The position numbers were made by a program, and so were the translations under genes. The notes below the pieces were generated by a model. The model was not told the DNA's origin. It saw only the letters and a program-made list of their open reading frames with translations, and did no database searches. From Pseudomonas sp. ADAK13 (GTDB taxonomy: Bacteria; Pseudomonadota; Gammaproteobacteria; Pseudomonadales; Pseudomonadaceae): a stretch of DNA of 64,000 nucleotides. The stretch lies in the NCBI RefSeq assembly GCF_012935715.1, contig NZ_CP052860.1:930001-994000 (forward strand), written 5' to 3'. Shown here piece by piece: positions 15,307 to 26,950 of the stretch (its first letter is position 1; the number at the start of each line of letters is the position of its first letter).

Positions 15307-16404
15307 CTAACGCTTGTGGCCTGTGTCCAGCTTGTGTTCCAAATGAATGGAATAGCGGGACATACCAAAACAGAAAATCCAGAACACCAGGGCGGCGAAC
15401 ACGTAGCCTTCAGTGGCCATGCCCAACCATTTCGGGTCGGCGGCGGCTTGCTTGACGCTGTTGAGCAGGTCGAACAGGCCGATGATGATCACCAGGCTGG
15501 TGTCCTTGAACAACGCGATAAACGTGTTGACGATGCCCGGGATCACCATCTTCAGCGCCTGGGGCAAAATCACCAGGCCCATGCTGCGCCAGTAACCCAG
15601 GCCCATCGCGGCGGCCGCTTCGTACTGCCCCTTGGGAATCGCCTGCAAACCGCCGCGCACCACTTCGGCCACGTAGGCCGACTGGAACAGGATCACGCCG
15701 ATCAACGCCCGCAGCAGCTTGTCGATGCCCATGCCTTCCGGCAGGAACAGCGGCAACATCACCGACGACATGAACAACACCGTGATCAACGGCACACCGC
15801 GCCAGAACTCGATGAAGGTCACGCAGACCACACGAATCGCCGGCATGTTCGACCGCCGCCCCAGCGCCAGCACAATGCCCAATGGCAAGGCGCCGGCGAT
15901 GCCGACGGTGGCGATCACCAGGGTCAGCATCAGGCCGCCCCACTGGCTGGTGGCAACGTTGGTCATGCCGAAGATCCCGCCGTGCAGCAGGAAGTAGGCA
16001 ACGATCGGGTACACCACCAAAAAGCTCAGGCCGTAGACCGCCTTGCGGGTAAAGCGCGAGATGAACAACGGCGCCACGCCGACAATGGCCAGCCACACGG
16101 TCAGGTCCACGCGCCAGCGCAGGTCGCCGGGGTAGTAGCCGTACATGAACTGCCCGAAGCGCTGTTGGATAAACACCCAGCAGGCGCCTTCCTTGGTGCA
16201 ATCGGCGCGCGTAGTCCCGACCCAGTTGGCGTCGAGGATGGCCCAGTGCAGGATCGGTGGCACGACCAGGTAGATCAGGTAAAACGCCAACAGCGTCAGC
16301 AGGGTGTTGAGCCAGCTGGAAAACAGGTTGGCGCGCATCCATGCCATCGGCCCGAACACTTTGTTCGGCGGCGGCATATCAGGTTTGAATGTATGCGTAC
16401 TCAT
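15307..16404 (-). CDS. aapM: Amino-acid ABC transporter permease AapM
   Basis: This 365-residue inner-membrane permease has an N-terminal cytoplasmic segment, an early membrane helix ([20 protein letters not shown]), a large periplasmic insertion with two Cys ([12 protein letters not shown]), and a C-terminal HisM/GlnP-like domain. That domain carries the EAA loop [20 protein letters not shown], which contacts AapP. It forms the heteromeric channel with AapQ. A GAGGAAG ribosome-binding site precedes the ATG. It lies 10 bp from aapQ and 10 bp from aapP. The length fits AapM of rhizobia and pseudomonads, which are longer than ordinary 220-residue permeases. Confidence 0.92.
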   Translation of the reverse strand: MSTHTFKPDMPPPNKVFGPMAWMRANLFSSWLNTLLTLLAFYLIYLVVPPILHWAILDANWVGTTRADCTKEGACWVFIQQRFGQFMYGYYPGDLRWRVDLTVWLAIVGVAPLFISRFTRKAVYGLSFLVVYPIVAYFLLHGGIFGMTNVATSQWGGLMLTLVIATVGIAGALPLGIVLALGRRSNMPAIRVVCVTFIEFWRGVPLITVLFMSSVMLPLFLPEGMGIDKLLRALIGVILFQSAYVAEVVRGGLQAIPKGQYEAAAAMGLGYWRSMGLVILPQALKMVIPGIVNTFIALFKDTSLVIIIGLFDLLNSVKQAAADPKWLGMATEGYVFAALVFWIFCFGMSRYSIHLEHKLDTGHKR

Positions 16405-16414
16405 GCAGGCTTCC

Positions 16415-17596
16415 TCACCGCTCGATCAGCGCAATGCGCTTGTTGTACCAGTTCATCAGCAGGGAAATGCTGATGCTGATCGCCAGGTACACGCTCATGG
16501 TGATGGCAATAACCTCGATGGCCTGGCCGGTCTGGTTGAGCACCGTGCCGGCAAACAGCGAAACCATTTCCGGGTAACCGATACCGGCAGCCAGTGACGA
16601 GTTTTTCGCCAGGTTCAGGTATTGGCTGGTCAGCGGCGGGATGATCACGCGCAAGGCTTGCGGGATGATCACTTTGCGCAGGGTCGGACCGTTGCGCAGG
16701 CCCAGGGAGCGCGCCGCTTCGGTCTGGCCGTGGCTGACAGACTTGATGCCTGAACGCACGATCTCGGCAATAAACGCTGCCGTGTACACGGTAAGCGCGA
16801 GGGTCAATGCCAGCAGTTCAGGGATCAATACCCAGCCGCCGACAAAGTTGAACCCCTGCAACTTGGGCATTTCCCAGTGCAGCGGTGCACCGAAGATCAG
16901 TGAACACAGCGCAGGAATCACCACCAGCAGTGCCAGGCCGGCCCAGAACTTGTGGAAGGGAACACCGGTGGCTTCAAAGCGTTTGTTGGCCCAGCGGGCC
17001 ATCAGCACAACAGCGATAATCGCCACCACCACGCTGATCACAAACGGCCAGAAACCGTCCGCCATCAAGGCGGCGGGCATGTTCAGGCCACGGCTGCTGA
17101 CAAAGAACGTGTCGCCGAAGTTGTGGCTGTTGCGCGGCCCCGGCATCGTCAGGAAGACCGCGAAGTACCAGAACAGGATTTGCAGCAGTGGCGGAATGTT
17201 GCGGAACACTTCCACGTACACGGTCGCCAGCTTGTTGATCATCCAGTTGGGCGACAAGCGCGCCACGCCGATGATGAACCCGAGGATGGTCGCCAGGACC
17301 ACGCCGATCACAGTCACCAGCAACGTGTTGAGCAGACCGATCACAAAGACCCGGGCATAGCTGTCCGATTCGGTGTAGTCGATCAGGTGCTGAGCGATGC
17401 CGAAGCCGGCACTGCGCTCAAGAAAGTCGAAACCCGAGGTAATGCCCCGGTGTTGAAGGTTGGTTTGCGTGTTGTTGAACAGGTACCAGCCCAACGAGAC
17501 CACCGCCACAATCGTGATGATCTGGAATAGCCACGCACGCACTTTTGGATCACTGAAGCTGAGCTTCTGTTTTGGTGCGCCGATTTGATTTTGCAT
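16415..17596 (-). CDS. aapQ: Amino-acid ABC transporter permease AapQ
   Basis: The 393-residue permease is the partner of AapM. It has an N-terminal membrane helix (WLFQIITIVAVVSLGWYLF), a split transmembrane domain and the EAA loop EAARSLGLRNGPTLRKVIIP near residue 300. The inserted region between helices is characteristic of AapQ. The segment RLSPNWMINKLATVYVEVFR with the following NIPPLLQILFWYF is the conserved start of the permease fold. It is the second gene of the operon, 72 bp after aapJ (the spacing where binding-protein operons often carry an RNA-stabilising element, although no clear hairpin was seen). Confidence 0.92.
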   Translation of the reverse strand: MQNQIGAPKQKLSFSDPKVRAWLFQIITIVAVVSLGWYLFNNTQTNLQHRGITSGFDFLERSAGFGIAQHLIDYTESDSYARVFVIGLLNTLLVTVIGVVLATILGFIIGVARLSPNWMINKLATVYVEVFRNIPPLLQILFWYFAVFLTMPGPRNSHNFGDTFFVSSRGLNMPAALMADGFWPFVISVVVAIIAVVLMARWANKRFEATGVPFHKFWAGLALLVVIPALCSLIFGAPLHWEMPKLQGFNFVGGWVLIPELLALTLALTVYTAAFIAEIVRSGIKSVSHGQTEAARSLGLRNGPTLRKVIIPQALRVIIPPLTSQYLNLAKNSSLAAGIGYPEMVSLFAGTVLNQTGQAIEVIAITMSVYLAISISISLLMNWYNKRIALIER

Positions 17597-17668
17597 TAAG
17601 TGCCCCAGGAATAATGGAACAGAACATCACCCGGCGGTTGGCCCACCGGGTGACAGAACCATCAGCGA

Positions 17669-18700
17669 TCAGCGCACAGGTGGTGCGTATTGAATGCCAC
17701 CGTTGGTCCACAGTGCGTTCAGGCCACGATCGATTTCCAGAGGCGTGCTTTTGCCGAGGTTTTTCTCGAACACTTCGCCGTAGTTACCGACTTGCTTGAC
17801 GATCTGTACGACCCAGTCTTTCTTCACTTTCAGGTCTTTGCCGTATTCGCCGTCAGCACCCAGCAGACGGGCAACGTCCGGGTTCTTGGTGGACTTGGCT
17901 TCAGCTTCGACGTTCTTCGAGGTGATACCGGCTTCTTCAGCGTTGAGCATGGCGTAGCCAACCCAGCGCACGATGGCCAGCCACTCGTCGTCGCCGTTAC
18001 GCACGACAGGGCCCAGTGGTTCTTTGGAAATGGTTTCCGGCAGTACCACGTAGTCCTTCGGCGAGGCCAGCTTGCTGCGCTGTGCGTAGAGCTGGGACTT
18101 GTCGGAGGTCAGTACGTCGCAACGACCGGATTCCAGCGACTTGGCGCTTTCATCGGAGGTGTCGAACGTGATCGGGGTGTACTTCAGGTTGTTGGCACGG
18201 AAGTAGTCGGAAACGTTCAGTTCAGTGGTGGTACCGGCCTGGATGCAGATGGTTGCACCGTCCAGTTCCTTGGCGCTTTTCACACCCAGCTTGTTGTTAA
18301 CCAGGAAGCCAACACCGTCGTAGTAGGTGATGAAGCCCGGGAATTTCAGGCCCATGCCGGCATCGCGGGAGCTGGTCATGGTGGTGTTGCGCGACAGGAT
18401 GTCGACTTCGCCAGACTGAAGCGCGGTGAAACGCTCCTTGGCATTCAACTGGCTGAATTTGACCTTGGTTGCGTCACCGAATACGGCAGCCGCAACAGCA
18501 CGGCACACGTCAGCGTCGATCCCGAGGATCTTGCCGCTGGCATCCGGCACCGAGAAGCCCGGCAGACCGTCGCTCACGCCACACTGCACAAAGCCTTTCT
18601 TCTGCACGGCGTCCAGGGTAGCGCCAGCCTGGGCGAAACCACTGACACCCAGTACGGCAGCCGCGGTCACGATGGCCAGGGTGGATTTCAATACCTTCAT
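17669..18700 (-). CDS. aapJ: Amino-acid ABC transporter periplasmic binding protein AapJ
   Basis: The 343-residue secreted binding protein has the signal peptide MKVLKSTLAIVTAAAVLGVS, cleaved near AQAG. A SBP_bac_3 fold follows: VQCGVSDGLPGFSVPDASGK at the N-lobe, the ligand-contact segment ILSRNTTMTSSRDAGMGLKF, and the hinge FLVNNKLGVKSAKELDGATI. It captures a broad range of L-amino acids for AapQMP. It is the first gene of the operon with an excellent TGGAGG ribosome-binding site, so it should be the most translated member. The length is normal for AapJ (about 340). Confidence 0.93.
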   Translation of the reverse strand: MKVLKSTLAIVTAAAVLGVSGFAQAGATLDAVQKKGFVQCGVSDGLPGFSVPDASGKILGIDADVCRAVAAAVFGDATKVKFSQLNAKERFTALQSGEVDILSRNTTMTSSRDAGMGLKFPGFITYYDGVGFLVNNKLGVKSAKELDGATICIQAGTTTELNVSDYFRANNLKYTPITFDTSDESAKSLESGRCDVLTSDKSQLYAQRSKLASPKDYVVLPETISKEPLGPVVRNGDDEWLAIVRWVGYAMLNAEEAGITSKNVEAEAKSTKNPDVARLLGADGEYGKDLKVKKDWVVQIVKQVGNYGEVFEKNLGKSTPLEIDRGLNALWTNGGIQYAPPVR

Positions 18701-19704
<1,004 letters not shown>

Positions 19705-19800
19705 AAACCACACATTGTGTAGCCGTATGACCAACGCACTACGCCGCGCCCGATTCTTGCATTACACTGGCCGGCGTACATTCCTTAACCAATTGATGAG

Positions 19801-21288
19801 ATGACCGTGCTCAAAGCACTCAAGAAGATGTTCGGTAAAAGCGAGGCTGAGCAGCTCGCGCCAGGTTCCAGTGCCCCCGCCCACGCCCAAGGCAACCGCA
19901 ATGACGGTCAGCAGCCTGGCCGGACCGCACCTGTAGCCTCGCCAAAAAAAGAGCCGGTGACCACACCCGCCACGGTTAACGTCGCTGAAGAACCACCCGC
20001 CGAGAAGCCACGTCAGGAGCCACGCCAGGAAAAACCGCGCCGCGAACGCGCGCCAAAACCTGTGGTTATCCCCTGGAAACTGGAAGACTTCGTTGTCGAA
20101 CCCCAGGAAGGCAAAACCCGCTTTCATGACTTCAAGCTCGCCCCGGAACTGATGCACGCCATCCAGGACCTGGGTTTCCCGTACTGCACGCCGATCCAGG
20201 CGCAAGTGCTGGGCTTCACCCTCGCCGGCAAAGACGCCATCGGTCGCGCCCAGACCGGTACCGGCAAGACCGCTGCCTTCCTGATCTCGATCATCACCCA
20301 GTTGCTGCAGACCCCGCCGCCCAAAGAGCGCTACATGGGTGAGCCGCGCGCACTGATCATCGCCCCGACCCGGGAGTTGGTGGTCCAGATCGCCAAGGAC
20401 GCCGCCGACCTGACCAAATACACCGGCCTCAACGTGATGACGTTTGTCGGTGGCATGGACTTCGACAAGCAACTCAAGCACCTGGAAGCGCGTCACTGCG
20501 ACATCCTGGTCGCCACGCCGGGCCGCTTGCTGGACTTCAACCAGCGCGGCGACGTGCACCTGGACATGGTCGAAGTGATGGTGCTGGACGAAGCCGACCG
20601 CATGCTCGACATGGGCTTCATCCCGCAGGTGCGTCAGATCATTCGCCAGACCCCGCCGAAAAACGAGCGCCAGACCCTGCTGTTCTCCGCGACCTTCACC
20701 GAAGACGTGATGAACCTCGCCAAGCAGTGGACCACCGACCCGTCCATCGTCGAGATCGAGGCCCTGAACGTTGCCAGCGAGAACGTCGAACAGCACATCT
20801 ATGCAGTGGCCGGTGCCGACAAGTACAAGCTGCTCTACAACCTGGTCAACGACAACGGTTGGGAGCGGGTGATGGTGTTTGCCAACCGCAAGGACGAAGT
20901 GCGGCGTATCGAAGAGCGCCTGGTGCGTGACGGCGTCAACGCCGCGCAACTGTCTGGCGACGTGCCGCAGCACAAGCGCATCAAGACCCTGGAAGGTTTC
21001 CGCGAAGGCAAGATTCGTGTGCTGGTGGCCACCGACGTGGCCGGGCGCGGGATCCACATCGACGGCATCAGCCACGTGATCAACTTCACCCTGCCGGAAG
21101 TGCCGGACGACTACGTGCACCGGATTGGCCGTACCGGCCGTGCGGGCGCTGCGGGCGTATCCATCAGCTTTGCCGGTGAAGACGACTCGTATCAGTTGCC
21201 GTCGATCGAAACTTTGCTGGGCCGCAAGATCAGCTGCGAAACACCGCCGACGCATTTGTTGCGCCCGGTGGAGCGTAAACGCCCTTAA
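19801..21288 (+). CDS. rhlB: DEAD-box ATP-dependent RNA helicase RhlB
   Basis: The 495-residue RNA helicase has a disordered, Pro/Lys/Arg-rich N-terminal tail of about 100 residues (longer than in E. coli RhlB), followed by the helicase core. Visible motifs are Q motif [11 protein letters not shown], Walker [19 protein letters not shown] box [15 protein letters not shown], and the C-terminal [10 protein letters not shown]. RhlB unwinds structured RNA for RNase E in the degradosome. The [13 protein letters not shown] C-terminus is also typical. The extended tail is a usual feature of Pseudomonas homologues. No strong ribosome-binding site is visible before the ATG at 19801. A REPIN follows the stop codon. 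Confidence 0.93.
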   Translation: MTVLKALKKMFGKSEAEQLAPGSSAPAHAQGNRNDGQQPGRTAPVASPKKEPVTTPATVNVAEEPPAEKPRQEPRQEKPRRERAPKPVVIPWKLEDFVVEPQEGKTRFHDFKLAPELMHAIQDLGFPYCTPIQAQVLGFTLAGKDAIGRAQTGTGKTAAFLISIITQLLQTPPPKERYMGEPRALIIAPTRELVVQIAKDAADLTKYTGLNVMTFVGGMDFDKQLKHLEARHCDILVATPGRLLDFNQRGDVHLDMVEVMVLDEADRMLDMGFIPQVRQIIRQTPPKNERQTLLFSATFTEDVMNLAKQWTTDPSIVEIEALNVASENVEQHIYAVAGADKYKLLYNLVNDNGWERVMVFANRKDEVRRIEERLVRDGVNAAQLSGDVPQHKRIKTLEGFREGKIRVLVATDVAGRGIHIDGISHVINFTLPEVPDDYVHRIGRTGRAGAAGVSISFAGEDDSYQLPSIETLLGRKISCETPPTHLLRPVERKRP

Positions 21289-21303
21289 GCGGGAATGCGC
21301 TAA

Positions 21304-22599
<1,296 letters not shown>

Positions 22600-22603
22600 C
22601 CCC

Positions 22604-22697
22604 TGTGGCGAGGGAGCTTGCTCCCGCTGGAGTGCGCAGCGCTCCCAAGATTTTGGGGCCGCTACGCAGCCCAGCGGGAGCAAGCTCCCTCGCCACA
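22604..22697. repeat. REPIN (GTGGCGAGGGAGC family)
   Basis: The arms TGTGGCGAGGGAGC (from 22604) and GCTCCCTCGCCACA (to 22697) flank a GC-rich loop. It sits between the dauA-like gene and the convergent moaE. The same family is seen at 28689-28781 and, in a collapsed form, at 48026-48053. Confidence 0.88.
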
Positions 22698-22704
22698 CGT
22701 CTTG

Positions 22705-23154
22705 TTATTTCCAGCGATCAGCGGCAGCGTGATCGCTGTCGCGCCCTTCCACCCAGCGCGGGCCCTCGCTGGTGTTTTCCTTCTTCCAGAACGGCGCCCG
22801 TGTCTTCAGGTAGTCCATCACAAACGCGCAGGCATCAAACGCGGCCTGGCGATGGGCACTGGCCGCCGCCACGAACACGATCGGCTCACCCGGCTCTAGG
22901 GCGCCGATGCGGTGCAGCACTTCCAGCTTGAGCAGCGGCCAGCGTTGCTCGGCCTCCACGGCGATTTTGCCGAGGGCTTTTTCCGTCATGCCCGGGTAGT
23001 GCTCAAGAAACATCCCCGCCACCTCCCGGCCATCGTTGAAATCACGTACATAGCCGACAAAACTCACCACCGCGCCCACGCCCACATTGGCCGCGTGCAT
23101 AGCGTTAACTTCGGCACCCGGATCAAACGGCTCGGCCTGCACCCGAATCGCCAT
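22705..23154 (-). CDS. moaE: Molybdopterin synthase catalytic subunit MoaE
   Basis: The 149-residue cytosolic enzyme subunit carries GAVVSFVGYVRDFNDGREV near the N-terminus, LEHYPGMTEKAL, and the conserved active-site segments HRIGALEPGEPIVFVAA and KTRAPFWKKE with catalytic lysines. With MoaD it converts precursor Z (cPMP) into molybdopterin by transferring two sulphurs. It is the last gene of moaCDE, 2 bp after moaD. The length is normal. Confidence 0.95.
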   Translation of the reverse strand: MAIRVQAEPFDPGAEVNAMHAANVGVGAVVSFVGYVRDFNDGREVAGMFLEHYPGMTEKALGKIAVEAEQRWPLLKLEVLHRIGALEPGEPIVFVAAASAHRQAAFDACAFVMDYLKTRAPFWKKENTSEGPRWVEGRDSDHAAADRWK

Positions 23155-23156
23155 GG

Positions 23157-23399
23157 TCAGCCTCCGGTCACGGGCGGGAAAAACGCCACTTCGTCGCCAT
23201 CAACCAGCGGCTCGTCCAGCGAGCACAGTTCTTCGTTGCGGGCGCACATCAAGCCGGTTTCGTTGAGCACTTCAAAGCCGGGGTCCGCCGCCAATGCCTG
23301 GCGCACGGCATCGATCGTGGCGAACTCGCCTTCAACTTCCAGCGAGTCCAGGTCCACGGCTTCGCGGTAGCGCGCAAAAAACAGTACGGTGATGCTCAT
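23157..23399 (-). CDS. moaD: Molybdopterin synthase sulphur carrier MoaD
   Basis: The 80-residue beta-grasp (ubiquitin-like) protein starts [17 protein letters not shown] and ends [10 protein letters not shown]. The C-terminal Gly-Gly is thiocarboxylated and donates sulphur in the MoaE active site. The ATG at 23399 overlaps the moaC stop (ATGA), so moaC and moaD are translationally coupled. The longer frame from 23492 lies inside moaC and is not used. Confidence 0.95.
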   Translation of the reverse strand: MSITVLFFARYREAVDLDSLEVEGEFATIDAVRQALAADPGFEVLNETGLMCARNEELCSLDEPLVDGDEVAFFPPVTGG

Positions 23400-23869
23400 G
23401 CCTGGTCCGCCTTGAAATGCCCGCTCTTGCCGCCGAGTTTCTCCAGCAGCCGAATATTTTCGATGGTCATGCCACGGTCCACGGCCTTGCACATGTCGTA
23501 GATCGTCAGGGCCGCCACGCTCGCCGCCGTCAACGCTTCCATCTCGACGCCGGTCTGGCCACTGAGTTTGCAGCGGGCGACGATGTGCACCGCGTCCAGG
23601 CCATCGGCGCTGAGTTCAACCTTGACCCCGGTGAGCATCAGCGGGTGGCACAGAGGGATCAGGTCACTGGTTTTTTTCGCGGCCTGGATCCCGGCAATGC
23701 GGGCCACGGCAAACACGTCGCCCTTGGGGTGGGCGCCGTCGACAATCATTTTCAGGGTTTCGGGCAACATGCGCACCCGCGCTTCGGCCACAGCCTCACG
23801 GAACGTCACGGCTTTTTCAGTGACGTCGACCATGTGGGCGCGACCTTGGGAATCGAGATGAGTCAGCAC
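23396..23869 (-). CDS. moaC: Cyclic pyranopterin monophosphate synthase MoaC
   Basis: The 157-residue protein is MoaC, which with MoaA makes cyclic pyranopterin monophosphate from GTP in molybdenum-cofactor biosynthesis. The hallmark segments [32 protein letters not shown] and [20 protein letters not shown] are complete, including the conserved Lys and His residues of the active site. It is the first gene of the moaCDE operon. moaA is not in the window. A REPIN at 23935-23999 lies just upstream. Confidence 0.95.
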   Translation of the reverse strand: MLTHLDSQGRAHMVDVTEKAVTFREAVAEARVRMLPETLKMIVDGAHPKGDVFAVARIAGIQAAKKTSDLIPLCHPLMLTGVKVELSADGLDAVHIVARCKLSGQTGVEMEALTAASVAALTIYDMCKAVDRGMTIENIRLLEKLGGKSGHFKADQA

Positions 23870-23934
23870 AGGGATACTCCTGATCAGGAGCCCCGATTGT
23901 AAACCTGCGGGTCAATTTTGCGCACAGCTGAATT

Positions 23935-23999
23935 TGTAGGAGCCGGCTTGCCGGCGATGGGGCCCTTGAGGACGCCATCGCCGGCAAGCCGGCTCTACA
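23935..23999. repeat. REPIN variant between moaC and phoH
   Basis: A compact inverted repeat has outer arms TGTAGGAGCCGGCTTGCCGG (left) and CCGGCAAGCCGGCTCTACA (right), enclosing GCGATGGG...CCATCG. It is a CCGG-rich variant of the TGTGGGAGC family. It sits between moaC and phoH in the space that should carry the moaC promoter, so it may also affect phoH transcript ends. Confidence 0.82.
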
Positions 24000-24010
24000 G
24001 TGGTCAGTGG

Positions 24011-25405
24011 TTACAGGTGAGATTCGGCGTATTCGGCCAGAATCGAACGAGGGACACCTTGCAAGGCGATGTGCACGCCGTTCGGGAAGTCCTTGAAGCG
24101 TTCCGTCAGGTAAGTCAGCCCGGAGCTGGTCGCGGACAGGTAAGGGGTGTCGATCTGTGCCAGGTTACCCAGGCACACCACTTTGGAACCGGCGCCGGCA
24201 CGGGTGATGATGGTTTTCATCTGGTGCGGCGTGAGGTTCTGGCATTCATCGATCAAAATCAGGCTTTGCTGGAAGCTGCGACCCCGTATGTAGTTGAGGG
24301 ATTTGAACTGCAACGGCACTTTGCTGAGGATGTAGTCGACGCTGCCATGGGTGTTTTCGTCATCCATGTGCAAGGCTTCGAGGTTGTCGGTGATCGCCCC
24401 CAGCCACGGCTCCATTTTTTCCGCTTCGGTGCCGGGCAGGAAACCGATTTCCTGGTCCAGGCCCTGCACACTGCGGGTGGCGATGATGCGGCGATAGCGC
24501 TTGGTCACCATGGTCTGTTCGATGGCGGCCGCCAGGGCGAGGATGGTTTTCCCCGAGCCTGCCGCGCCGGTCAGGTTGACCAGGTGGATGTCCGGATCCA
24601 GCAAGGCATACAGCGCCAGGCTCTGGTAGATATCACGCGGTTTCAGGCCCCAGGCTTCCTGGTGCAACAGGGGTTCCTGATGCAAGTCGAGGATCAGCAG
24701 CTTGTCGACCTGGATCTCTTTGATCCAGCCCACAAACCCCTGTTCGTCGATGATGAACTCGTTGATGTGCACGGCCGGCAGGTTGTCGATCAGCTGTACC
24801 TGGTGCCAGGTGCGGCCATGGTCCTGACGGGTTTCGACCTTGCTGACGCGATCCCAGAACGAGCCGGTCATGGTGTGATAACCACGAGACAGCATCGACA
24901 CGTCGTCAACCAGCTGGTCAGTACTGTAGTCCTCGGCAGCGATCCCACACGCTCGTGCCTTGAGGCGCATATTGATGTCTTTGGTCACCAGCACCAGGCG
25001 CAGGTCCTTGTCACGTGCGTGCAGGTCGATCAATTGGTTGATGATTTTGTTGTCGTTCAGATTCTCCGGCAGCAGGCTGTTGGGCTCGCTGCGCTTGCTC
25101 ATGAGAATCGACAGCAAGCCCTTGGGCCCGCTTTTGCCACGCTGGATCGGTACGCCCACCTCGACGTCATCGGGGGAGGCTTCGCCGAGGGTCTTGTCGA
25201 TCAGGCGGATGGCCTGGCGGCATTCGGCGGCAACGCTGTGGTGCCCGCTTTTGAGTTTGTCGAGCTCCTCAAGCACGATCATCGGGATGGCGACGTGGTG
25301 TTCTTCGAAGTTAAGCAGTGCGTTTGGATCGTGAATCAGTACGTTGGTATCAAGCACATAAAGGATTGGCTGGTCGGAAGAAGGGTTACGTCCATGATCA
25401 TCCAT
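24011..25405 (-). CDS. PIN-PhoH family ATPase/ribonuclease-like protein
   Basis: The 464-residue cytosolic protein has two modules. The N-terminal PIN nuclease domain (about 14-155) has acidic residues in YVLDTNVLIHDPN and LVTKDINMRLKA. The C-terminal PhoH NTPase (about 255-460) has Walker A LTGAAGSGKT and Walker B SLILIDECQNLTPHQM, followed by VCLGNLAQIDTPYL. PIN-PhoH proteins are thought to act as RNA helicase-ribonuclease units. The family is sometimes called YlaK/PhoH2. It is monocistronic with an AAAGGTGA ribosome-binding site. It lies beside moaCDE, as in other pseudomonads. Confidence 0.9.
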   Translation of the reverse strand: MDDHGRNPSSDQPILYVLDTNVLIHDPNALLNFEEHHVAIPMIVLEELDKLKSGHHSVAAECRQAIRLIDKTLGEASPDDVEVGVPIQRGKSGPKGLLSILMSKRSEPNSLLPENLNDNKIINQLIDLHARDKDLRLVLVTKDINMRLKARACGIAAEDYSTDQLVDDVSMLSRGYHTMTGSFWDRVSKVETRQDHGRTWHQVQLIDNLPAVHINEFIIDEQGFVGWIKEIQVDKLLILDLHQEPLLHQEAWGLKPRDIYQSLALYALLDPDIHLVNLTGAAGSGKTILALAAAIEQTMVTKRYRRIIATRSVQGLDQEIGFLPGTEAEKMEPWLGAITDNLEALHMDDENTHGSVDYILSKVPLQFKSLNYIRGRSFQQSLILIDECQNLTPHQMKTIITRAGAGSKVVCLGNLAQIDTPYLSATSSGLTYLTERFKDFPNGVHIALQGVPRSILAEYAESHL

Positions 25406-25753
25406 ACTCGGTCACCTTTGTGGGAGCCAGTCGACGCAATACCGCGACAGTGCTGCGCCTCGATTCGACCGTCGAACGCACTTGAGGGGCGTCAAGTGCG
25501 GTGCACACAAGAGGTGTCTTGGAAGACGCCACCTGTGTTGCAGGTTTCGGCTGTCTGTCTTCGTAATACCGCAAAACACATGACAGGAAAAAGCACTTTG
25601 ACGCTTTTTTGAAGTTTATTTTTCAGGATGACGAATAGCACTAGGCGAGCCGGCATTGCACCGTTAAAGTCGGAAGTCCGCCTGTATCGAAATATCTCCC
25701 AAATCCCCCCCGAAAAAACCTCAGCCCCAACAGGGCCGGGCTCTTCGTGCTTT
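25406..25753. other. Intergenic region between phoH and deacetylase-like gene
   Basis: This 348-bp gap on the minus-strand side holds the phoH promoter. A hairpin with a bulge lies at 25511-25532 (AGGTGTCTT pairing with AAGACGCCACCT). The AT-rich tract at 25560-25640 could include the promoter. The terminator candidate of the next gene is listed separately. No coding sequence is supported. Confidence 0.35.
25711..25742 (-). terminator. Possible terminator of the deacetylase-like gene
   Basis: Read on the minus strand, AGCCC...GGGCT with an inner GCCC-TGTTG-GGGC pairing is followed by TGAGG and six T. The T run is displaced by five bases from the stem, so this is a weak rho-independent candidate 12 bp after the stop codon. 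Confidence 0.45.
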
Positions 25754-26878
25754 TCAGCGAAACGCTTCCCGGCAATCCTGCCAGCCGAGTCCACTTTCTG
25801 CCGTGGCGTGCAAAAGCCAGGGCAATGCGATGCGCGCCTTGTCCTGGGTGTCGTGGAACACGATCATCCCGCGCCGCCACAGCAGCATCAGCGTCAGCAC
25901 GCGATTGGCCGACTCATCGGCCTTGAGCTTGCCGGCTTCGTCTTCTGAATCGATGTCCCACAGCGCCACCTGCAGCCCCTGGGACTGGAAGAAACCCTGG
26001 CTGTCGGAGCGTCGCTGGCCGTAGGGCGGGCGGAACAGCGGCACGTAGTTTTCCGGCATCAGGCTCTGGGCCAGGGAGGCGCTACGGGTGATGGAGGACT
26101 GCCAGTCGACCCAGTGGCTATGGGAACGGTACTGCCAGCCCTGGATGCCGACGCACTGGCCCTGGTACAGCGCCTGCACGTCGGTGGCCGAGCTTTTTTC
26201 AACGCGGGTTTGCAGACTGTTGCCGAGCACGAAGAAGAGGCCGTGCATTTTCTGTTTGCGCAGGTAGTCGGCCAGCCAGTCGGTGTTGCCGCTGACGGGG
26301 GAAGGGCCACTGTCGAAGGTCAGCAGGAACATCCGGTCGTTGAGTTCGTCGCCGTTGCGTTCGTGGTCGCCGAAGCGCGCGATTTCGCTGCTGATCTGCG
26401 GGAACAGGGCGGCCTTGCGTAACTGTTCATCCAGGTAGCGCTCGTGGAATACGCCGCTGGGGCCGGCCCAGCCTATATAGAAGGAACTGTCGCTGACCTG
26501 GAACTTGGCGGCTTGTTCGCGCAGGTCGTCCATGTTTTCCACGAGGTAGCAGAAGGAGGCGTCCTGTTCGCAGCTTTGTTGGGCGAAGGTGTAGTTTTCC
26601 AACAGCCGTTGCCACAGTTGGCGGCGCAGGTCGTCGATGGAGGCCTGGTTGATGATCTTCAGGCCCAGGCGCTGTTTCAGGGCGGGCTCGTCGAGGGCTT
26701 CGCTGGCCAGCAGGGTGTGGGCGAACATCAGGATTTCGGCGCGGGAGGCGACATCGAACAGGGCCGGGCTGCTGAGGCGTTCGGGCCAGGTGCCGCGGTC
26801 CAGGGTCGCGACATCCACGGGGGCGGCTTGGGCGCCCAGGCAGATGAGCCAGGCTGACAGAAAAAGCGCAATTCGCAC
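25754..26878 (-). CDS. Polysaccharide deacetylase-like secreted protein with altered motif 1
   Basis: The 374-residue protein has the signal peptide MRIALFLSAWLICLGAQA. A unique N-terminal region of about 160 residues (helical) follows, then a NodB-like domain at about 175-370. NodB motif 1, normally TFDDGPS, reads LLTFDSGPSP, so the second Asp, which binds the metal in the family, is Ser. Motif 2 is RSHSHWVDW and motif 3 FRPPYGQRR is normal. Reduced or altered deacetylase activity is possible. The GTG start at 26878 has a GGGAGA site 8 bp upstream. Its role in surface or envelope polysaccharide is inferred from the fold only. Confidence 0.75.
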   Translation of the reverse strand: MRIALFLSAWLICLGAQAAPVDVATLDRGTWPERLSSPALFDVASRAEILMFAHTLLASEALDEPALKQRLGLKIINQASIDDLRRQLWQRLLENYTFAQQSCEQDASFCYLVENMDDLREQAAKFQVSDSSFYIGWAGPSGVFHERYLDEQLRKAALFPQISSEIARFGDHERNGDELNDRMFLLTFDSGPSPVSGNTDWLADYLRKQKMHGLFFVLGNSLQTRVEKSSATDVQALYQGQCVGIQGWQYRSHSHWVDWQSSITRSASLAQSLMPENYVPLFRPPYGQRRSDSQGFFQSQGLQVALWDIDSEDEAGKLKADESANRVLTLMLLWRRGMIVFHDTQDKARIALPWLLHATAESGLGWQDCREAFR

Positions 26879-26950
26879 GAAGGGTCTCCCTTTCCAGAGT
26901 CGTCGGGCACTATAGCCGATCGCGTGGGGGGGCTATTGGGTTGGTGTGTA

